NCBI RefSeq assembly: GCF_018131075.1
Contig: NZ_JAFCLS010000012.1
Span: forward strand, 1 to 64,000
DNA from: Bradyrhizobium sp. JYMT SZCCT0428
GTDB lineage: Bacteria > Pseudomonadota > Alphaproteobacteria > Rhizobiales > Xanthobacteraceae
Length of the DNA: 64,000 nt
Reading direction: 5' to 3'
The notes beneath the pieces were generated by a model that worked only from the letters and a program-made list of their open reading frames with translations, did no database searches and was not told where the DNA came from. The position numbers and the translations under genes were made by a program. Numbering within the stretch: position 1 is the stretch's first letter; each line of letters starts with the position of its first letter. This document shows positions 31,572-40,614 of this stretch, piece after piece.

Positions 31572-32360
31572 ATGAAGACTTTTACCCCGGATTCCTCGAT
31601 TGCCTCCGACGTGATCCCGTCGGCGAACTATGGCGATCGGAACAAGGGGCGCCTGCCCGACATGATCCTGCTGCACTACACCGGCATGCCGGATGTGGAA
31701 GGCGCGATTGCCCAGCTCTGCACGGCGGGAACCGACGTATCGGCGCATTACATCGTGCTGGAGGACGGCCGCATCGTGCAATCCGTGCCCGAGAGCAAGC
31801 GCGCCTGGCATGCCGGCGTGTCGTTCTGGGCCGGCGAAGAAGACATCAACTCCTGTTCGATCGGGGTCGAGATCATCAATCGCGGCCACGACTGGGGTTA
31901 TCCGGATTTTCCGCTGCGCCAGGTCGCCGCCGTAATCGCGCTGTGCCGCGGCATCATGCTCCGCCGCAACGTGCCGCCGCATCGCGTGCTCGCGCATTCC
32001 GACGTCGCGCCTGCGCGCAAAAAGGATCCCGGCGAGAAATTCCCGTGGCACTCACTGGCCAATTCCGGCGTCGGCCATTGGGTGCAGCCGGCGCCGATCG
32101 TGCGCGGCGAATCGCTCAAGCTCGGCAGCATCAGCGACGATGTCGCCGGCCTGCAGACCGCCCTGGCGCGCTACGGCTACCAAGTGCCGAACCACGGCAA
32201 GTACGACGGCCCGACCATGGAAGTGGTCACCGCGTTCCAGCGCCACTTCCGCCCGGCCCGCGTCGACGGCATCGCCGATCATTCGACCATGAGCACGCTG
32301 CACGCGCTGCTGGCCACTCTGCCGGCCGATGCGACGCCGACGCAGGTCGCGGCACAGTAA
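31572..32360 (+). CDS. N-acetylmuramoyl-L-alanine amidase, AmpD/AmiD type
   Basis: Zinc amidase cutting the bond between MurNAc and the stem peptide. The product has an Amidase_2 domain: zinc ligand in LLHYTGM, substrate segment YIVLEDGRIVQSVPE, second histidine in LAHSDVAPARKKDPG. A C-terminal peptidoglycan-binding helical domain follows (about the last 80 residues, LQTALARYGYQ). No signal peptide is seen, so cytoplasmic recycling is possible. An in-frame ATG at 31491 adds 27 codons with poor GC3 and no Shine-Dalgarno, so I prefer 31572. It diverges from the dcw cluster. Confidence 0.88.
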   Translation: MKTFTPDSSIASDVIPSANYGDRNKGRLPDMILLHYTGMPDVEGAIAQLCTAGTDVSAHYIVLEDGRIVQSVPESKRAWHAGVSFWAGEEDINSCSIGVEIINRGHDWGYPDFPLRQVAAVIALCRGIMLRRNVPPHRVLAHSDVAPARKKDPGEKFPWHSLANSGVGHWVQPAPIVRGESLKLGSISDDVAGLQTALARYGYQVPNHGKYDGPTMEVVTAFQRHFRPARVDGIADHSTMSTLHALLATLPADATPTQVAAQ

Positions 32361-32381
32361 TCCGCGCGAGATTTTTTAGCC

Positions 32382-32457
32382 GTCATTGCGAGCGCAGCGA
32401 AGCAATCCATGCTTCGGCTTGGCGAGCTATGGATTGCTTCACTGCGCTCGCAATGAC
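32382..32457. repeat. Palindromic intergenic repeat, family A copy 3
   Basis: Inverted repeat with outer arms GTCATTGCGAGCGCAG and CTGCGCTCGCAATGAC, the best preserved of the three copies, and inner arms GAAGCAATCCAT / ATGGATTGCTTC. It lies between the convergent ends of the amidase and sigma-factor genes and could act as a bidirectional hairpin. Confidence 0.88.
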
Positions 32458-32459
32458 GG

Positions 32460-33701
32460 CTACAATTCACCCAGCTCTGCCATCCGCCGTGCGTAAAGCC
32501 GCCGCAACGGCTCCAGTTGCGTCGCTGACGTGGCGGCCTGATAGGCTTCGCGTGCGGCGTCTCGCCGGCCGAGGCGGCGGAGCAGATCGGCGCGGACGGC
32601 CGGCAGCAATTCATATCCCTTCAGCCCGCCGCGCGCCTCGAGCGCATCGATCAGGTCGAGCGCCCGCGCCGGTCCATCGACCATCGACAGCGCGGCGGCG
32701 TGATTGAGTTCGATCACCGGCGATGGGCTGATCCGCAGCAGCACCTCATAGAGGCCGGCGATCTGCGGCCAGTCGGTGTCGTTATAGTTCGGCGCACGCG
32801 CGTGCAGCGCCGCGATCGCGGCCTGCACCGCATAGGATTGCGGCCGCCCCGGCATGCGCAACGCCTCTTCTACCAGCTTCAAGCCCTCCGCGATCTGGGC
32901 CTGATCCCACAGCGAACGGTCCTGCTCTTCCAGGAGCACGATGTCGCCGCCCGCGGTCTCGCGGCCGGCGCGGCGGGAATCGTGCAGCAGCATCAGCGCC
33001 AGCAATCCCTTGATCTCGCCGCGGCCGGGCATCAGCGCGTCGAGCAGCCGCGCCAGCCGGATCGCTTCGCGCGCCAGATCAGGCCGCATCAGATCTTCGC
33101 CCGAGGTCGCGACATAGCCTTCGGTAAAGACCAGGTAGATCACCGCGAGCACGCCCCGCAGGCGCGGCTCCAGCGCTTCGCGTTCCGGTACTTCGTAGGC
33201 GATTCCGGCGAGGCGGATTTTCTGCTTGGCGCGAACGAGGCGCTGCGCCATCGCATCCTCGCTCGCGAGAAACGCCCGCGCCACCTGCGCTGTCGAGAGC
33301 CCGCACACCGTGCGCAGCGTCAGCGCCACCTGCACTTCCATTGCAAAGGATGGATGGCAGCAGGTGAAGATCAGGCGCAGCATGTCGTCGTCGAGCACAT
33401 TGTCGGCGGCTTCGTCAGGCGCCGACGCGTTGAGCAGGATTTCGCGCGTCAGTTCCTGCTGCTTGCCGCGAAACGCGACGTTGCGGCGGACGCGATCGAT
33501 CGCCTTGTTGCGCCCGACATTGACCAGCCAGGCCCGCGGATTGGATGGCAGATTGGCGGTGGACCAGCGCTCCAGCGCCACCGCGAACGCATCCTGCAGC
33601 GCGTCCTCGGCGAGATCGAAATCGCCGACGAGGCGGATCAGGGTCGCCAGCGCCCTGCCCGCCTCGTCGCGGAATATCTTTTCGATCTCGGTGGGGGTCA
33701 T
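32460..33701 (-). CDS. ECF42-type RNA polymerase sigma factor
   Basis: The 413-residue protein has an N-terminal ECF sigma region: sigma-2 with [20 protein letters not shown] and sigma-4 with [20 protein letters not shown] long C-terminal extension of about 220 residues (DUF6596/TPR-like, with [16 protein letters not shown] and [18 protein letters not shown]) marks the group known as ECF42. Members usually lack an anti-sigma gene and pair with YciI/DGPF proteins, as here. The C-terminal extension is thought to control activity. The stop lies next to a family A repeat. Confidence 0.9.
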   Translation of the reverse strand: MTPTEIEKIFRDEAGRALATLIRLVGDFDLAEDALQDAFAVALERWSTANLPSNPRAWLVNVGRNKAIDRVRRNVAFRGKQQELTREILLNASAPDEAADNVLDDDMLRLIFTCCHPSFAMEVQVALTLRTVCGLSTAQVARAFLASEDAMAQRLVRAKQKIRLAGIAYEVPEREALEPRLRGVLAVIYLVFTEGYVATSGEDLMRPDLAREAIRLARLLDALMPGRGEIKGLLALMLLHDSRRAGRETAGGDIVLLEEQDRSLWDQAQIAEGLKLVEEALRMPGRPQSYAVQAAIAALHARAPNYNDTDWPQIAGLYEVLLRISPSPVIELNHAAALSMVDGPARALDLIDALEARGGLKGYELLPAVRADLLRRLGRRDAAREAYQAATSATQLEPLRRLYARRMAELGEL

Positions 33702-33718
33702 GGAGCCATTCAGCGATA

Positions 33719-33815
33719 GTCATTCCGGGGCGTGCGCAGCACGAGCCCGGAATCCATAACCACGATCGGGAGTATGGATTCCGGGCCCACGCGAAGACGC
33801 GTGTCCCGGAATGAC
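33719..33815. repeat. Palindromic intergenic repeat, diverged family B
   Basis: Inverted repeat with ends GTCATTCCGGG and CCCGGAATGAC and inner arms GAGCCCGGAATCCATA / TATGGATTCCGGGCCC. It fills almost the whole gap between the YciI gene and the sigma-factor gene on the same strand, so the hairpin would fall inside any joint transcript. Confidence 0.85.
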
Positions 33816-33827
33816 GGAGAGTGGTGG

Positions 33828-34178
33828 TCAATCATAAACCATCACCGGCCGCACCTCGATCGACCCCGTCTTGGCGCCGGGAATCCGCGCGGCGATGGCC
33901 AGCGCGGTGTCGAGATCCTTGGCCTCGACCAGATAATAGCCGCCGAGTTGCTCGCGCGTTTCCGCGAACGGACCGTCGGTCGTCAGGGTCTTGCCGTCGC
34001 GAACGCGCACGGTGGTCGCCGTCGTCGACGGCTGTAAGCCGTCACCGGCCTTGAAATGGCCGCTCTGAACGATGGACTGGGTGAACGCGCCGTAGTCGGC
34101 CATCATTTGCTGGCGCCCCGCGGCGTCCATTTTGCCAAGCTCAGCCTCGCTCCGATAGATCAACAACAGATACTGCAT
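33828..34178 (-). CDS. YciI/DGPF-family protein
   Basis: A 116-residue protein of the YCII/DGPF fold (MQYLLLIYRSEAELG at the start; DGPFAETREQLGGYYLVEA in the middle, with the DGPF signature). The molecular function is not established; members are partners and likely targets of ECF42 sigma factors. The ATG at 34178 has a strong AGGAGG; a 12-codon upstream extension is unlikely. It lies upstream of the sigma gene on the same strand, separated by a palindromic repeat. Confidence 0.88.
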   Translation of the reverse strand: MQYLLLIYRSEAELGKMDAAGRQQMMADYGAFTQSIVQSGHFKAGDGLQPSTTATTVRVRDGKTLTTDGPFAETREQLGGYYLVEAKDLDTALAIAARIPGAKTGSIEVRPVMVYD

Positions 34179-34311
34179 CGCTCTACTCCTCCTGATCGGC
34201 GGGTTTGCCGACACCCAGTCGAACGGGCCGGACGCGAAACGACATCTTCAGGATAGTTTATTTTGCTCCGTTTCGTGGCTTGACGCCACGCCGCCCAGCC
34301 CCCATGCGTAA

Positions 34312-34733
34312 GGGGTCAGTCGGCCGGACGGCCGCTCCCGCTACGGTCGAAAGGCTGCGGGAGAGGAAAGTCCGGGCTCCATCGACATACGGTGCCGGAT
34401 AACGTCCGGCGGGGGCGACCCCAGGGAAAGTGCCACAGAGAACGAACCGCCTTCTCCTTGGGAGGAGGCAAGGGTGAAAAGGTGCGGTAAGAGCGCACCG
34501 CGGGTCCGGCAACGGAACCGGCATGGCAAACCACACCGGGAGCAAAACCGAATAGGGACGGCACCGCGGGCAGTTCGCGAAAGCGAAAACGCCGCAGGGC
34601 GATGTCAGGCTCGCCGTCCGGGTAGGTTGCTCGAGGCCATGTGCAAACAGGGTCCCAGAGGAATGGCCGTCACGTATCGTCAGCGAAAGCGAGCGGTGCC
34701 CTACAAAACCCGGCTTACAGGCCGGCTGATGTT
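34312..34733 (+). ncRNA. rnpB: RNase P RNA, bacterial class A
   Basis: Catalytic RNA that trims the 5' leader of pre-tRNA. Recognised from the conserved core: the 5' region CTGCGGGAGAGGAAAGTCCG followed by GGGCTCCAT, the central CCCAGGGAAAGTGCCACAGA, and the 3' region CCCGGCTTACAGGCCGGCTG. The 5' CAGTCGGCC and 3' GGCTG segments form helix P1. Ends are placed from P1 pairing and may be off by about 10 bases. A hairpin terminator follows. Confidence 0.93.
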
Positions 34734-34741
34734 TCTAAAAT

Positions 34742-34772
34742 GAGGGGTTCGGCGTAACGCGCCGGACCCCTC
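34742..34772 (+). terminator. Terminator after rnpB
   Basis: Hairpin with 13-bp arms GAGGGGTTCGGCG and CGCCGGACCCCTC, one G-T wobble, and a five-base loop TAACG. The T tract is weak (CCATTTTC), but the position immediately after the P1 helix supports a transcript-end role. Confidence 0.7.
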
Positions 34773-34802
34773 GCCATTTTCAGGAGCGCGCGCTCCGGCA
34801 GC

Positions 34803-35531
34803 TCAATCGCGCGCCGCCTCCTCGATCGCCTGCGCGAGCCGCGCCGGATTGCTGAAGAACATCTCATGGCTGCCGTCACACTCGACGAGGCGAAACAGGC
34901 CGAGGCGCTCCGATAGCCGCGGATGCCATGGCAGGCTGTGCGGCAAGGCAATGTCCTGCCGGCAATTGACGTAGGATTTGCCGACCGGCAACTCCGCCAG
35001 CGGACGCTTCAAAGCGATCTTGTCGGTGAACGTCCGGTAGGGATGCGGGTTGAGCTTGGCGTACGCGGACTTTGCCAGTTCGAAGTCGGCGTCGTTGATG
35101 AAAGCATCGCGCCAGATTTCAAACGGCAGCATGACCGCGTTCTTGTTGGCGGTGGCCACCGCATCGAACAGCCCGACATAATGCGGCGGCACCATGTCGT
35201 TGAGACACTGCCCGTCCAGCGGGACGAAGGCGTTGACATAGACGAGGCGCTTGATGCGATCCGTCAGCCGGTCGGCAACGCCTGAAATCAGCATTCCCCC
35301 ATAGCTGTGGCCGACGAGCCAGATATCCCGCAGATTATTGGTTTCGATGTAGCTGGTAACCGACGCGATCGCCTGTTCGAGCCCGATCTTGTCGCGATCG
35401 TCGCCCGCGTTGTTGCCAGCAACCGTCGGGCAATGCACGGCATGGCCGGATTTGCGCAAGTGTCCGGCGACGGCATCCATTTCGGCACCGGTGTGCCACG
35501 CGCCGTGTACAAGGACGTAAAGGCCTGCCAT
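34803..35531 (-). CDS. Alpha/beta-hydrolase (EstC/salicylate esterase-like)
   Basis: A 242-residue cytoplasmic alpha/beta-hydrolase. It has the oxyanion segment LVHGAWHTG at the N-terminus, the nucleophile elbow GHSYGG near residue 95, and the catalytic histidine in CDGSHEMFFSNP near residue 225. This resembles the plant methylesterase/EstC branch; the substrate is unknown. It is a paralogue of the hydrolase at 36630-37346, and an AraC regulator lies between them on the same strand. Confidence 0.85.
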   Translation of the reverse strand: MAGLYVLVHGAWHTGAEMDAVAGHLRKSGHAVHCPTVAGNNAGDDRDKIGLEQAIASVTSYIETNNLRDIWLVGHSYGGMLISGVADRLTDRIKRLVYVNAFVPLDGQCLNDMVPPHYVGLFDAVATANKNAVMLPFEIWRDAFINDADFELAKSAYAKLNPHPYRTFTDKIALKRPLAELPVGKSYVNCRQDIALPHSLPWHPRLSERLGLFRLVECDGSHEMFFSNPARLAQAIEEAARD

Positions 35532-35644
35532 TTCCGTCTCCCCCGTTTATGGAAGTGGATTTGATAGGCCGGGCAGATTATGCCGGATGGCCGGATCAAG
35601 CCACCATCATCGCCGATTTACGCCAGGGGCTTTGCCTGAACGGG

Positions 35645-36610
35645 TCAGCGCTGCCGCCTGAATGCGGCCGGTGTCATGCCGAGATATCTGCGGCATTGGC
35701 GAATGAAATGGGACGGATCGGACAGGCCGACGCGCAATCCTATTCCGCCGACACCGATGTGATCGAATCGCGCTTCACTCAGCATCCTGCGCGCGACCGC
35801 CATCCTGCAGTCGTTCAGCACGCCGCTAAACGTCAAGCCCGACTTGTTGAGGCAGCGATGCACCGTCCGCTCCGAAACCCGCAGATGCTCCGCGACGGAA
35901 GCGGCCGTCAACCCCGGTTCGGCGTAGAGCAACCGGATGGCGCGACCGATCTGGCCCAGGAGATTGCCCGCATCGCGCTGCTCGGACGGCGTGGTTGGAA
36001 TCTCGCTGCCTGCCGCCAGCGCCAGCAAGCCGCCGAGCTGGTCGGTGAGAACCTGCGCGGGCAGCGGCAGGTCGACGGCCAGATGGGGCGACAGCTGACA
36101 TGCAAATGCACTGAGCGCCGCGCCCCAGCCGGTGCGCCCGTCGATGCGCTGCCCGGCCCGCCGTTCGGGATCGACGATCCACGATTCAACCCAGGGGATC
36201 GGCAGCTCCAGCGACAGCGTATTGGAAGTCACCGGAAAGTTGAATTCATAGCAGCGCCGGGAGTCCAGCAACACGAGATCGTGCGGCTGCATGATCGACC
36301 GATGGCCGTTCTGCATCACCGTCCAGTCGTTGTCGGTCTTGCACAGAAGGTAATAGTAGTTCGACGCGCTGCGGTCGAGGCTGGCTTTCCTGCGGTAGAC
36401 GTGCTGCGCGGAGCCTTCGACGCGATTGATGCCGATGGTGTCGAGTTGCCCGCGCTGGACCGAGCAGTCGAAGCCCGACCGGACCGGCGTCGTGATATCC
36501 ATCTCGAGAAAGCACTCGCAGACGGCGCCGATCCAGTAGTCCAGCCGCCGCTCCGGCTCGACCAGGCCGGTCGACCATTTCTCGATGACTGCCGCCGTCC
36601 TGGCCGCCAT
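35645..36610 (-). CDS. AraC-family transcriptional regulator
   Basis: A 321-residue regulator with an N-terminal AraC-type sensing region (YYYLLCKTDNDW, HDLVLLDSRRCYEF) and a C-terminal double helix-turn-helix from about residue 215 (TAASVAEHLRVSERTVHRCLNKSG and VGLSDPSHFIRQCRRYLGMTP). It resembles the AraC_binding_2/FeaR-like group. It lies 20 bp after one alpha/beta-hydrolase gene and 113 bp before another, so these are the likely targets. Confidence 0.88.
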   Translation of the reverse strand: MAARTAAVIEKWSTGLVEPERRLDYWIGAVCECFLEMDITTPVRSGFDCSVQRGQLDTIGINRVEGSAQHVYRRKASLDRSASNYYYLLCKTDNDWTVMQNGHRSIMQPHDLVLLDSRRCYEFNFPVTSNTLSLELPIPWVESWIVDPERRAGQRIDGRTGWGAALSAFACQLSPHLAVDLPLPAQVLTDQLGGLLALAAGSEIPTTPSEQRDAGNLLGQIGRAIRLLYAEPGLTAASVAEHLRVSERTVHRCLNKSGLTFSGVLNDCRMAVARRMLSEARFDHIGVGGIGLRVGLSDPSHFIRQCRRYLGMTPAAFRRQR

Positions 36611-36629
36611 GGCTCCGCCTCCCCAAGTT

Positions 36630-37346
36630 TTACGCCACGATCTTCTCCAACAGCGCCATCAGCGCTTCCGGCGCGGTGACGTTCGGCGCGTGGCTGGCGT
36701 CGATCTCGAAATAACGCCATGCCGGATCACTCCTGGTCTTCCTCGCAAACGGACCGAACGTATCGGCCGGCGGGAAGCGGGTGGCGTAGATGTAACTGCG
36801 TGGCAGCGTCAGTGTGCCGCCTTGCAGCTTGAGCCTGGTCTCGAAGCATTTGACCGGCATCGGAACGCGCCGCACAGCCAGCCATTCGACGTCTTCAGCC
36901 GCGGTGTCCGGCGGCGACGTCATCGGCGGGATGCGCCAGCCATCGCCCTTTTTCGCGCCATCCAGCATCGGCTGCCGGCCCGGCTCGTTGATGTCGAACA
37001 GCGACTGGCCATCGTCAGGCACGAAGGCGTCGACATAGATCAGCTGCGTCACGCGATCCCTGGCGCGATCGGCCACGCCGGTCGCGACCATGCCGCCATA
37101 GCTGTGGCCGATCAGCACGATGTCGCGCAGATCCTCGTATTTGATGACGTTGAGCATGTCCTCGATATGGGTTTCGAGATCGATCGAGGGGTTTGCCAGA
37201 TGCGCGCGCTCGCCAAGCCCGGTGTAGCTCGGCGTCACCAGCCGATGCCCGGCGGCGCGCATCAGCGGGTGCATCTTCTTCCACGCCCAGCCCGCCGACC
37301 ACGCGCCGTGACAGACAAGGAAGGTTTTTGCGGAGGTTGAGCTCAT
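36630..37346 (-). CDS. Alpha/beta-fold hydrolase, second paralogue
   Basis: A 238-residue hydrolase with VCHGAWSAGWAW, the nucleophile elbow GHSYGGM near residue 91, and the catalytic His in DASHAPNVTAPE near the C-terminus. It is related to the 242-residue hydrolase at 34803-35531, sharing the GAW, GHSYGG, YVDAFVP/YVNAFVP and DGQ motifs. The ester or related bond it cleaves is unknown. It starts the putative hydrolase-araC-hydrolase unit. Confidence 0.85.
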   Translation of the reverse strand: MSSTSAKTFLVCHGAWSAGWAWKKMHPLMRAAGHRLVTPSYTGLGERAHLANPSIDLETHIEDMLNVIKYEDLRDIVLIGHSYGGMVATGVADRARDRVTQLIYVDAFVPDDGQSLFDINEPGRQPMLDGAKKGDGWRIPPMTSPPDTAAEDVEWLAVRRVPMPVKCFETRLKLQGGTLTLPRSYIYATRFPPADTFGPFARKTRSDPAWRYFEIDASHAPNVTAPEALMALLEKIVA

Positions 37347-37450
37347 CGGGGGCGTTTCCGTGAAGTTATTGTTGAAGGTTTCGATTGCGATAGTACCTGC
37401 TGGCGCCGTCGTGTAAATGTCGGCGCAATGACCAAGAAGACGGGACTCTG

Positions 37451-38194
37451 ATGGAAACGTCCGCCTATGCGCTGTTGCTTTTTGGCGCGCTTGCCGGAGG
37501 CTTCGTCTCCGGCCTTGCCGGTTTCGGAACGGCGCTGATGGCGCTGGGGATCTGGCTTTACGTGCTGCCGCCGTCGCTGGCCGTACCCTTGGTGCTGATC
37601 TGCTCGGTCAGCTCGCAGATCTCGACGCTGCCGACAATGTGGAAGGTTCTCGACTTCAAGCTGGCCGCGCCGTTCGTCATCGGCGGGCTTGCCGGCATGC
37701 CGATCGGTGCGCTGCTGGTCGCGCAGGCCGAGCCGCAAATATTCAAACTGAGCGTGGGCGTGATGCTGCTGGTGTTTCCGGCCGCGCTGTTTTTCGTCCG
37801 CAAGCCGATGGCGTTCGCCTTCGGCGGCAAGCCGGCGGACGCTGCCGTTGGATTTGCCGGCGGCATCCTGGGCGGCCTTGCCGGGCTGTCCGGCCCGCTG
37901 CCGACCCTGTGGGCCAGCGTGCGCGGCTGGACCAAGGATCAGCGCCGCGGCGTATTCCAGATCTTCAACGGCAGCGTGCTCGGCGCCGCCTTGCTGCTGC
38001 AGATCATCAGCGGCTTCGTCAAGACCGAAGTGTTCTGGCTCGCGCTCCTGGCGCTGCCGGGCACGCTGATCGGCGCACGGATCGGCGCGCGGACCTATCA
38101 GGCCCTGAGCGACCGCAATTTCTACGACATTGTGCTCGGCTTGCTGTTTCTGTCCGGGCTCGCACTGGTGTGGAGCAGCATTGCTCCGAAGTAG
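37451..38194 (+). CDS. TSUP-family (TauE/SafE) membrane transporter
   Basis: A 247-residue polytopic inner-membrane protein with the two-fold TauE/SafE repeat: GGFVSGLAGFGTALMALG at the N-terminus and GGILGGLAGLSGPLPTLW in the middle. About eight hydrophobic helices are visible. The family exports sulfite, sulfonates or related anions; the substrate is unknown. It diverges from the hydrolase unit across 104 bp and precedes an EamA transporter by 72 bp on the same strand. Confidence 0.88.
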   Translation: METSAYALLLFGALAGGFVSGLAGFGTALMALGIWLYVLPPSLAVPLVLICSVSSQISTLPTMWKVLDFKLAAPFVIGGLAGMPIGALLVAQAEPQIFKLSVGVMLLVFPAALFFVRKPMAFAFGGKPADAAVGFAGGILGGLAGLSGPLPTLWASVRGWTKDQRRGVFQIFNGSVLGAALLLQIISGFVKTEVFWLALLALPGTLIGARIGARTYQALSDRNFYDIVLGLLFLSGLALVWSSIAPK

Positions 38195-38266
38195 CTGCGC
38201 ATGGCCGCCATGTGCTCCGAGTAGATTGCTGTACGCTGATCTGCAAAACAGTTATCCAGTCGCATC

Positions 38267-39211
38267 ATGACCTCTCCAACTTTTTCACGCGCACGTCTCG
38301 GTCTGTTGCTGGGTTTCGTCGGCGTGCTGATCTTCGGCGGCACGCTGCCGGCGACGCGGCTCGCGGTCTCCGCAATTGATCCGATTGCACTGACCTCGCA
38401 GCGCACACTGATCGCCGGAATATGTTCGCTGATATTGTTGGTCGTGCTGCGCCGCCCGCTGCCGCCGCGCGAACTGTGGCCGCAACTGGTCGTCACGATG
38501 ATCTGCGTCGCGATCCTGTTTCCGTTCCTGATGTCGGTGGGGGTGCAGACCGTCGACGCTTCGCATGGCGGCGTGGTGTTCGGGATCATGCCGATCGCGA
38601 CCGCTTTGGTCGCGGTCATGATCACCCATGAACGGCCGCGGCCGCTGTTCTGGATCGCCTCGTTCGCCGGCGCAGCATTGGTGATTACGTTTGCGCTGCG
38701 GCAAGGCGGCGGCGAACTCTCGGGCGGCGACCTGTTCCTGCTTGCCGCGGTGGTCGTCTCCGGCATCGGCTATGCCTTCTCCGGCCGACTCACCGCGCAG
38801 ATGCCGGGCTGGGAAGTCATCAGCTGGGTGCTGGTGATCGCCTTGCCGCTCTCGATCCCGGCCGCCGCGCTGACGATGCCGGCTGACATCACCCACATCC
38901 CCTTAAAACCGTGGCTCGGGCTGCTCTACGTCGCGCTGTTCTCGCAATGGATCGGCTTCTTTGCCTGGAACGCCGGCATGGCGATGGGCGGCATCGCGCG
39001 GGTGTCGCAGGTGCAGCTGCTGCAGCCCTTCGTGGTGTTTGCACTCGCGGCGGTTTTCAACGACGAGACCATCACGCCGCAGATCGTGCTGTTCGCCGCC
39101 GGCGTGGTCGCGACCGTCGCGATCTCGACCCGCACGCGCGGGCGCAAAGCGCCCGATCGTTCGGAGCTGACATCCGTTCCAGGCGTCACGCCGCCGGCAA
39201 CGCCGACTTGA
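38267..39211 (+). CDS. DMT-superfamily EamA transporter
   Basis: A 314-residue inner-membrane protein with ten predicted helices in two EamA repeats; the first begins near GVLIFGGTLPATRL and the second near GGDLFLLAAVVVSGIGYAFSG. The substrate is unknown; relatives export amino acids or metabolites. A short hydrophilic tail ends the protein. The last 26 bases overlap the 3' end of the convergent MATE gene. Confidence 0.88.
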   Translation: MTSPTFSRARLGLLLGFVGVLIFGGTLPATRLAVSAIDPIALTSQRTLIAGICSLILLVVLRRPLPPRELWPQLVVTMICVAILFPFLMSVGVQTVDASHGGVVFGIMPIATALVAVMITHERPRPLFWIASFAGAALVITFALRQGGGELSGGDLFLLAAVVVSGIGYAFSGRLTAQMPGWEVISWVLVIALPLSIPAAALTMPADITHIPLKPWLGLLYVALFSQWIGFFAWNAGMAMGGIARVSQVQLLQPFVVFALAAVFNDETITPQIVLFAAGVVATVAISTRTRGRKAPDRSELTSVPGVTPPATPT

Positions 39212-40547
39212 GCGGCGCCAGGCGTTTCCTGAACTCCAGATGCAGCAACCACAAACTCAATGCGGCTTGCAGCGTCGTCGTGGCGTTCGAGATGTACCAT
39301 GCATATTCGATGCGAAACCCGGGTCTGGCGGAGAGCCAGAGAACCGGTAAGGCGTAGGTGATCAAACGTGCGCCGGAGCTCAGCAGAATCGGTTTGGTGT
39401 TGCCCAGTCCCTGAAACATACTGTTGCTCACAAAGGTAAATCCCTGCGCCACGAGGTTCAGCGAGACCATCTGCAAAAACAGAATGGCAACGGCAATCGT
39501 TTCCGGATCGTTCGCGAAGCCGCCGAGCAGCAGCCCGGGCTGCCACTGCGCCAGGATCGTGAAAGTCACCATCACCAAGGTGGCAACCACGGCGGCCTTG
39601 GTGAAGGTTTCCCGCACGCGCGCGGCGTTGCCGGCGCCGAAATTCTGCCCCGCGATCGGTCCGGCGGCGATAGCGATCGCCAGCGCCGGCATCTGGATCA
39701 GGCCGAGCACACGCGTTCCAATGCCGAAGCCGGCCTGGGCCGCCGCGCCGAAGTCGCGCAAAGCGTAGAAGATCACGCCCATCCAGAGGAAGATAATCGC
39801 GAACTCGCCGCCGGCCGGCAGGCCGACATTGAGAATGCGCTTCCATTGCCGGAGCTGCGGACGAATTTGCGCGAAATCGAAGCCGACATAGCGCTCAAGC
39901 CTGCGGAAATAGATCCACATCATCAGGACGCCCATCACGACTGCGAGCGAACTCGCAAGGCCGGCTCCCGCGACGCCGAGCGCAAGGCCGGTACCCCAGC
40001 CCGAAATCAGGACCGGCGCCAGCGCGATATTGATCATCACCGCGAGCGTCTGCACGATCATACTGGGTCGCACGATGCCGGTACCGCTCAGCGCGGCGCC
40101 CATCACCCGCGAAGCGAATTGCAACGCCAGCGCGGGCATGAACCAGAGCAGATAGGTCGTGCCCGCCGCGACGGTGGCTTCGTCAGCCGCCACCATCCGC
40201 ATGTAACCGCTGGCGAATGCGGACCCGACAACCCAGGTCAGCAACCCGGACACGGCCGCCAGGCCGAGCGCCTGGTTGAACACCAGATTGGCGTCCAGTC
40301 GATCCTTGCGGCCCACCGCATGGGCGATCAGCGAGACGGTTCCGACGCCCAGCACCTGCAACCCGCCATTGAGAAGAAAGCCGAGATTGCCGGCCGCCGC
40401 CACACCGGCGATGGCTGCTTCGCCAAGCCCCGCGACGAAATACAAATCGACGAGCTGGCAGATCATGATCGTGACCATGCCGGCCAAAATCGGCGGCGCC
40501 ATGTTGAGGATGTGGCTCACGATGGAGCCCTGCGTCAGGTCTTTCAT
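39186..40547 (-). CDS. MATE-family multidrug efflux transporter
   Basis: A 453-residue, 12-helix Na+- or H+-coupled exporter. The family motifs of the two halves appear as MAPPILAGMVTIMICQLVDLYFVAGLG near the N-terminus and GAAAQAGFGIGTRVLGLIQMP in the second half, with GQNFGAGN. The substrate is unknown. The 3' end overlaps the EamA gene by 26 bases tail to tail. An ABC exporter lies 67 bp downstream on the same strand. Confidence 0.93.
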   Translation of the reverse strand: MKDLTQGSIVSHILNMAPPILAGMVTIMICQLVDLYFVAGLGEAAIAGVAAAGNLGFLLNGGLQVLGVGTVSLIAHAVGRKDRLDANLVFNQALGLAAVSGLLTWVVGSAFASGYMRMVAADEATVAAGTTYLLWFMPALALQFASRVMGAALSGTGIVRPSMIVQTLAVMINIALAPVLISGWGTGLALGVAGAGLASSLAVVMGVLMMWIYFRRLERYVGFDFAQIRPQLRQWKRILNVGLPAGGEFAIIFLWMGVIFYALRDFGAAAQAGFGIGTRVLGLIQMPALAIAIAAGPIAGQNFGAGNAARVRETFTKAAVVATLVMVTFTILAQWQPGLLLGGFANDPETIAVAILFLQMVSLNLVAQGFTFVSNSMFQGLGNTKPILLSSGARLITYALPVLWLSARPGFRIEYAWYISNATTTLQAALSLWLLHLEFRKRLAPLKSALPAA

Positions 40548-40614
40548 TTCAATTCCATATCTTCAAATCTGTCTCTGGCACGCGGCCTCGGAAGGCCGCG
40601 CGCCGCAATGCCAT

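Noticed and set aside
31239..32051. A 270-codon minus-strand frame overlapping the amidase and the dcw control region
   Set aside because: No recognised motif; it lies opposite the amidase and reads through AT-rich regulatory DNA.
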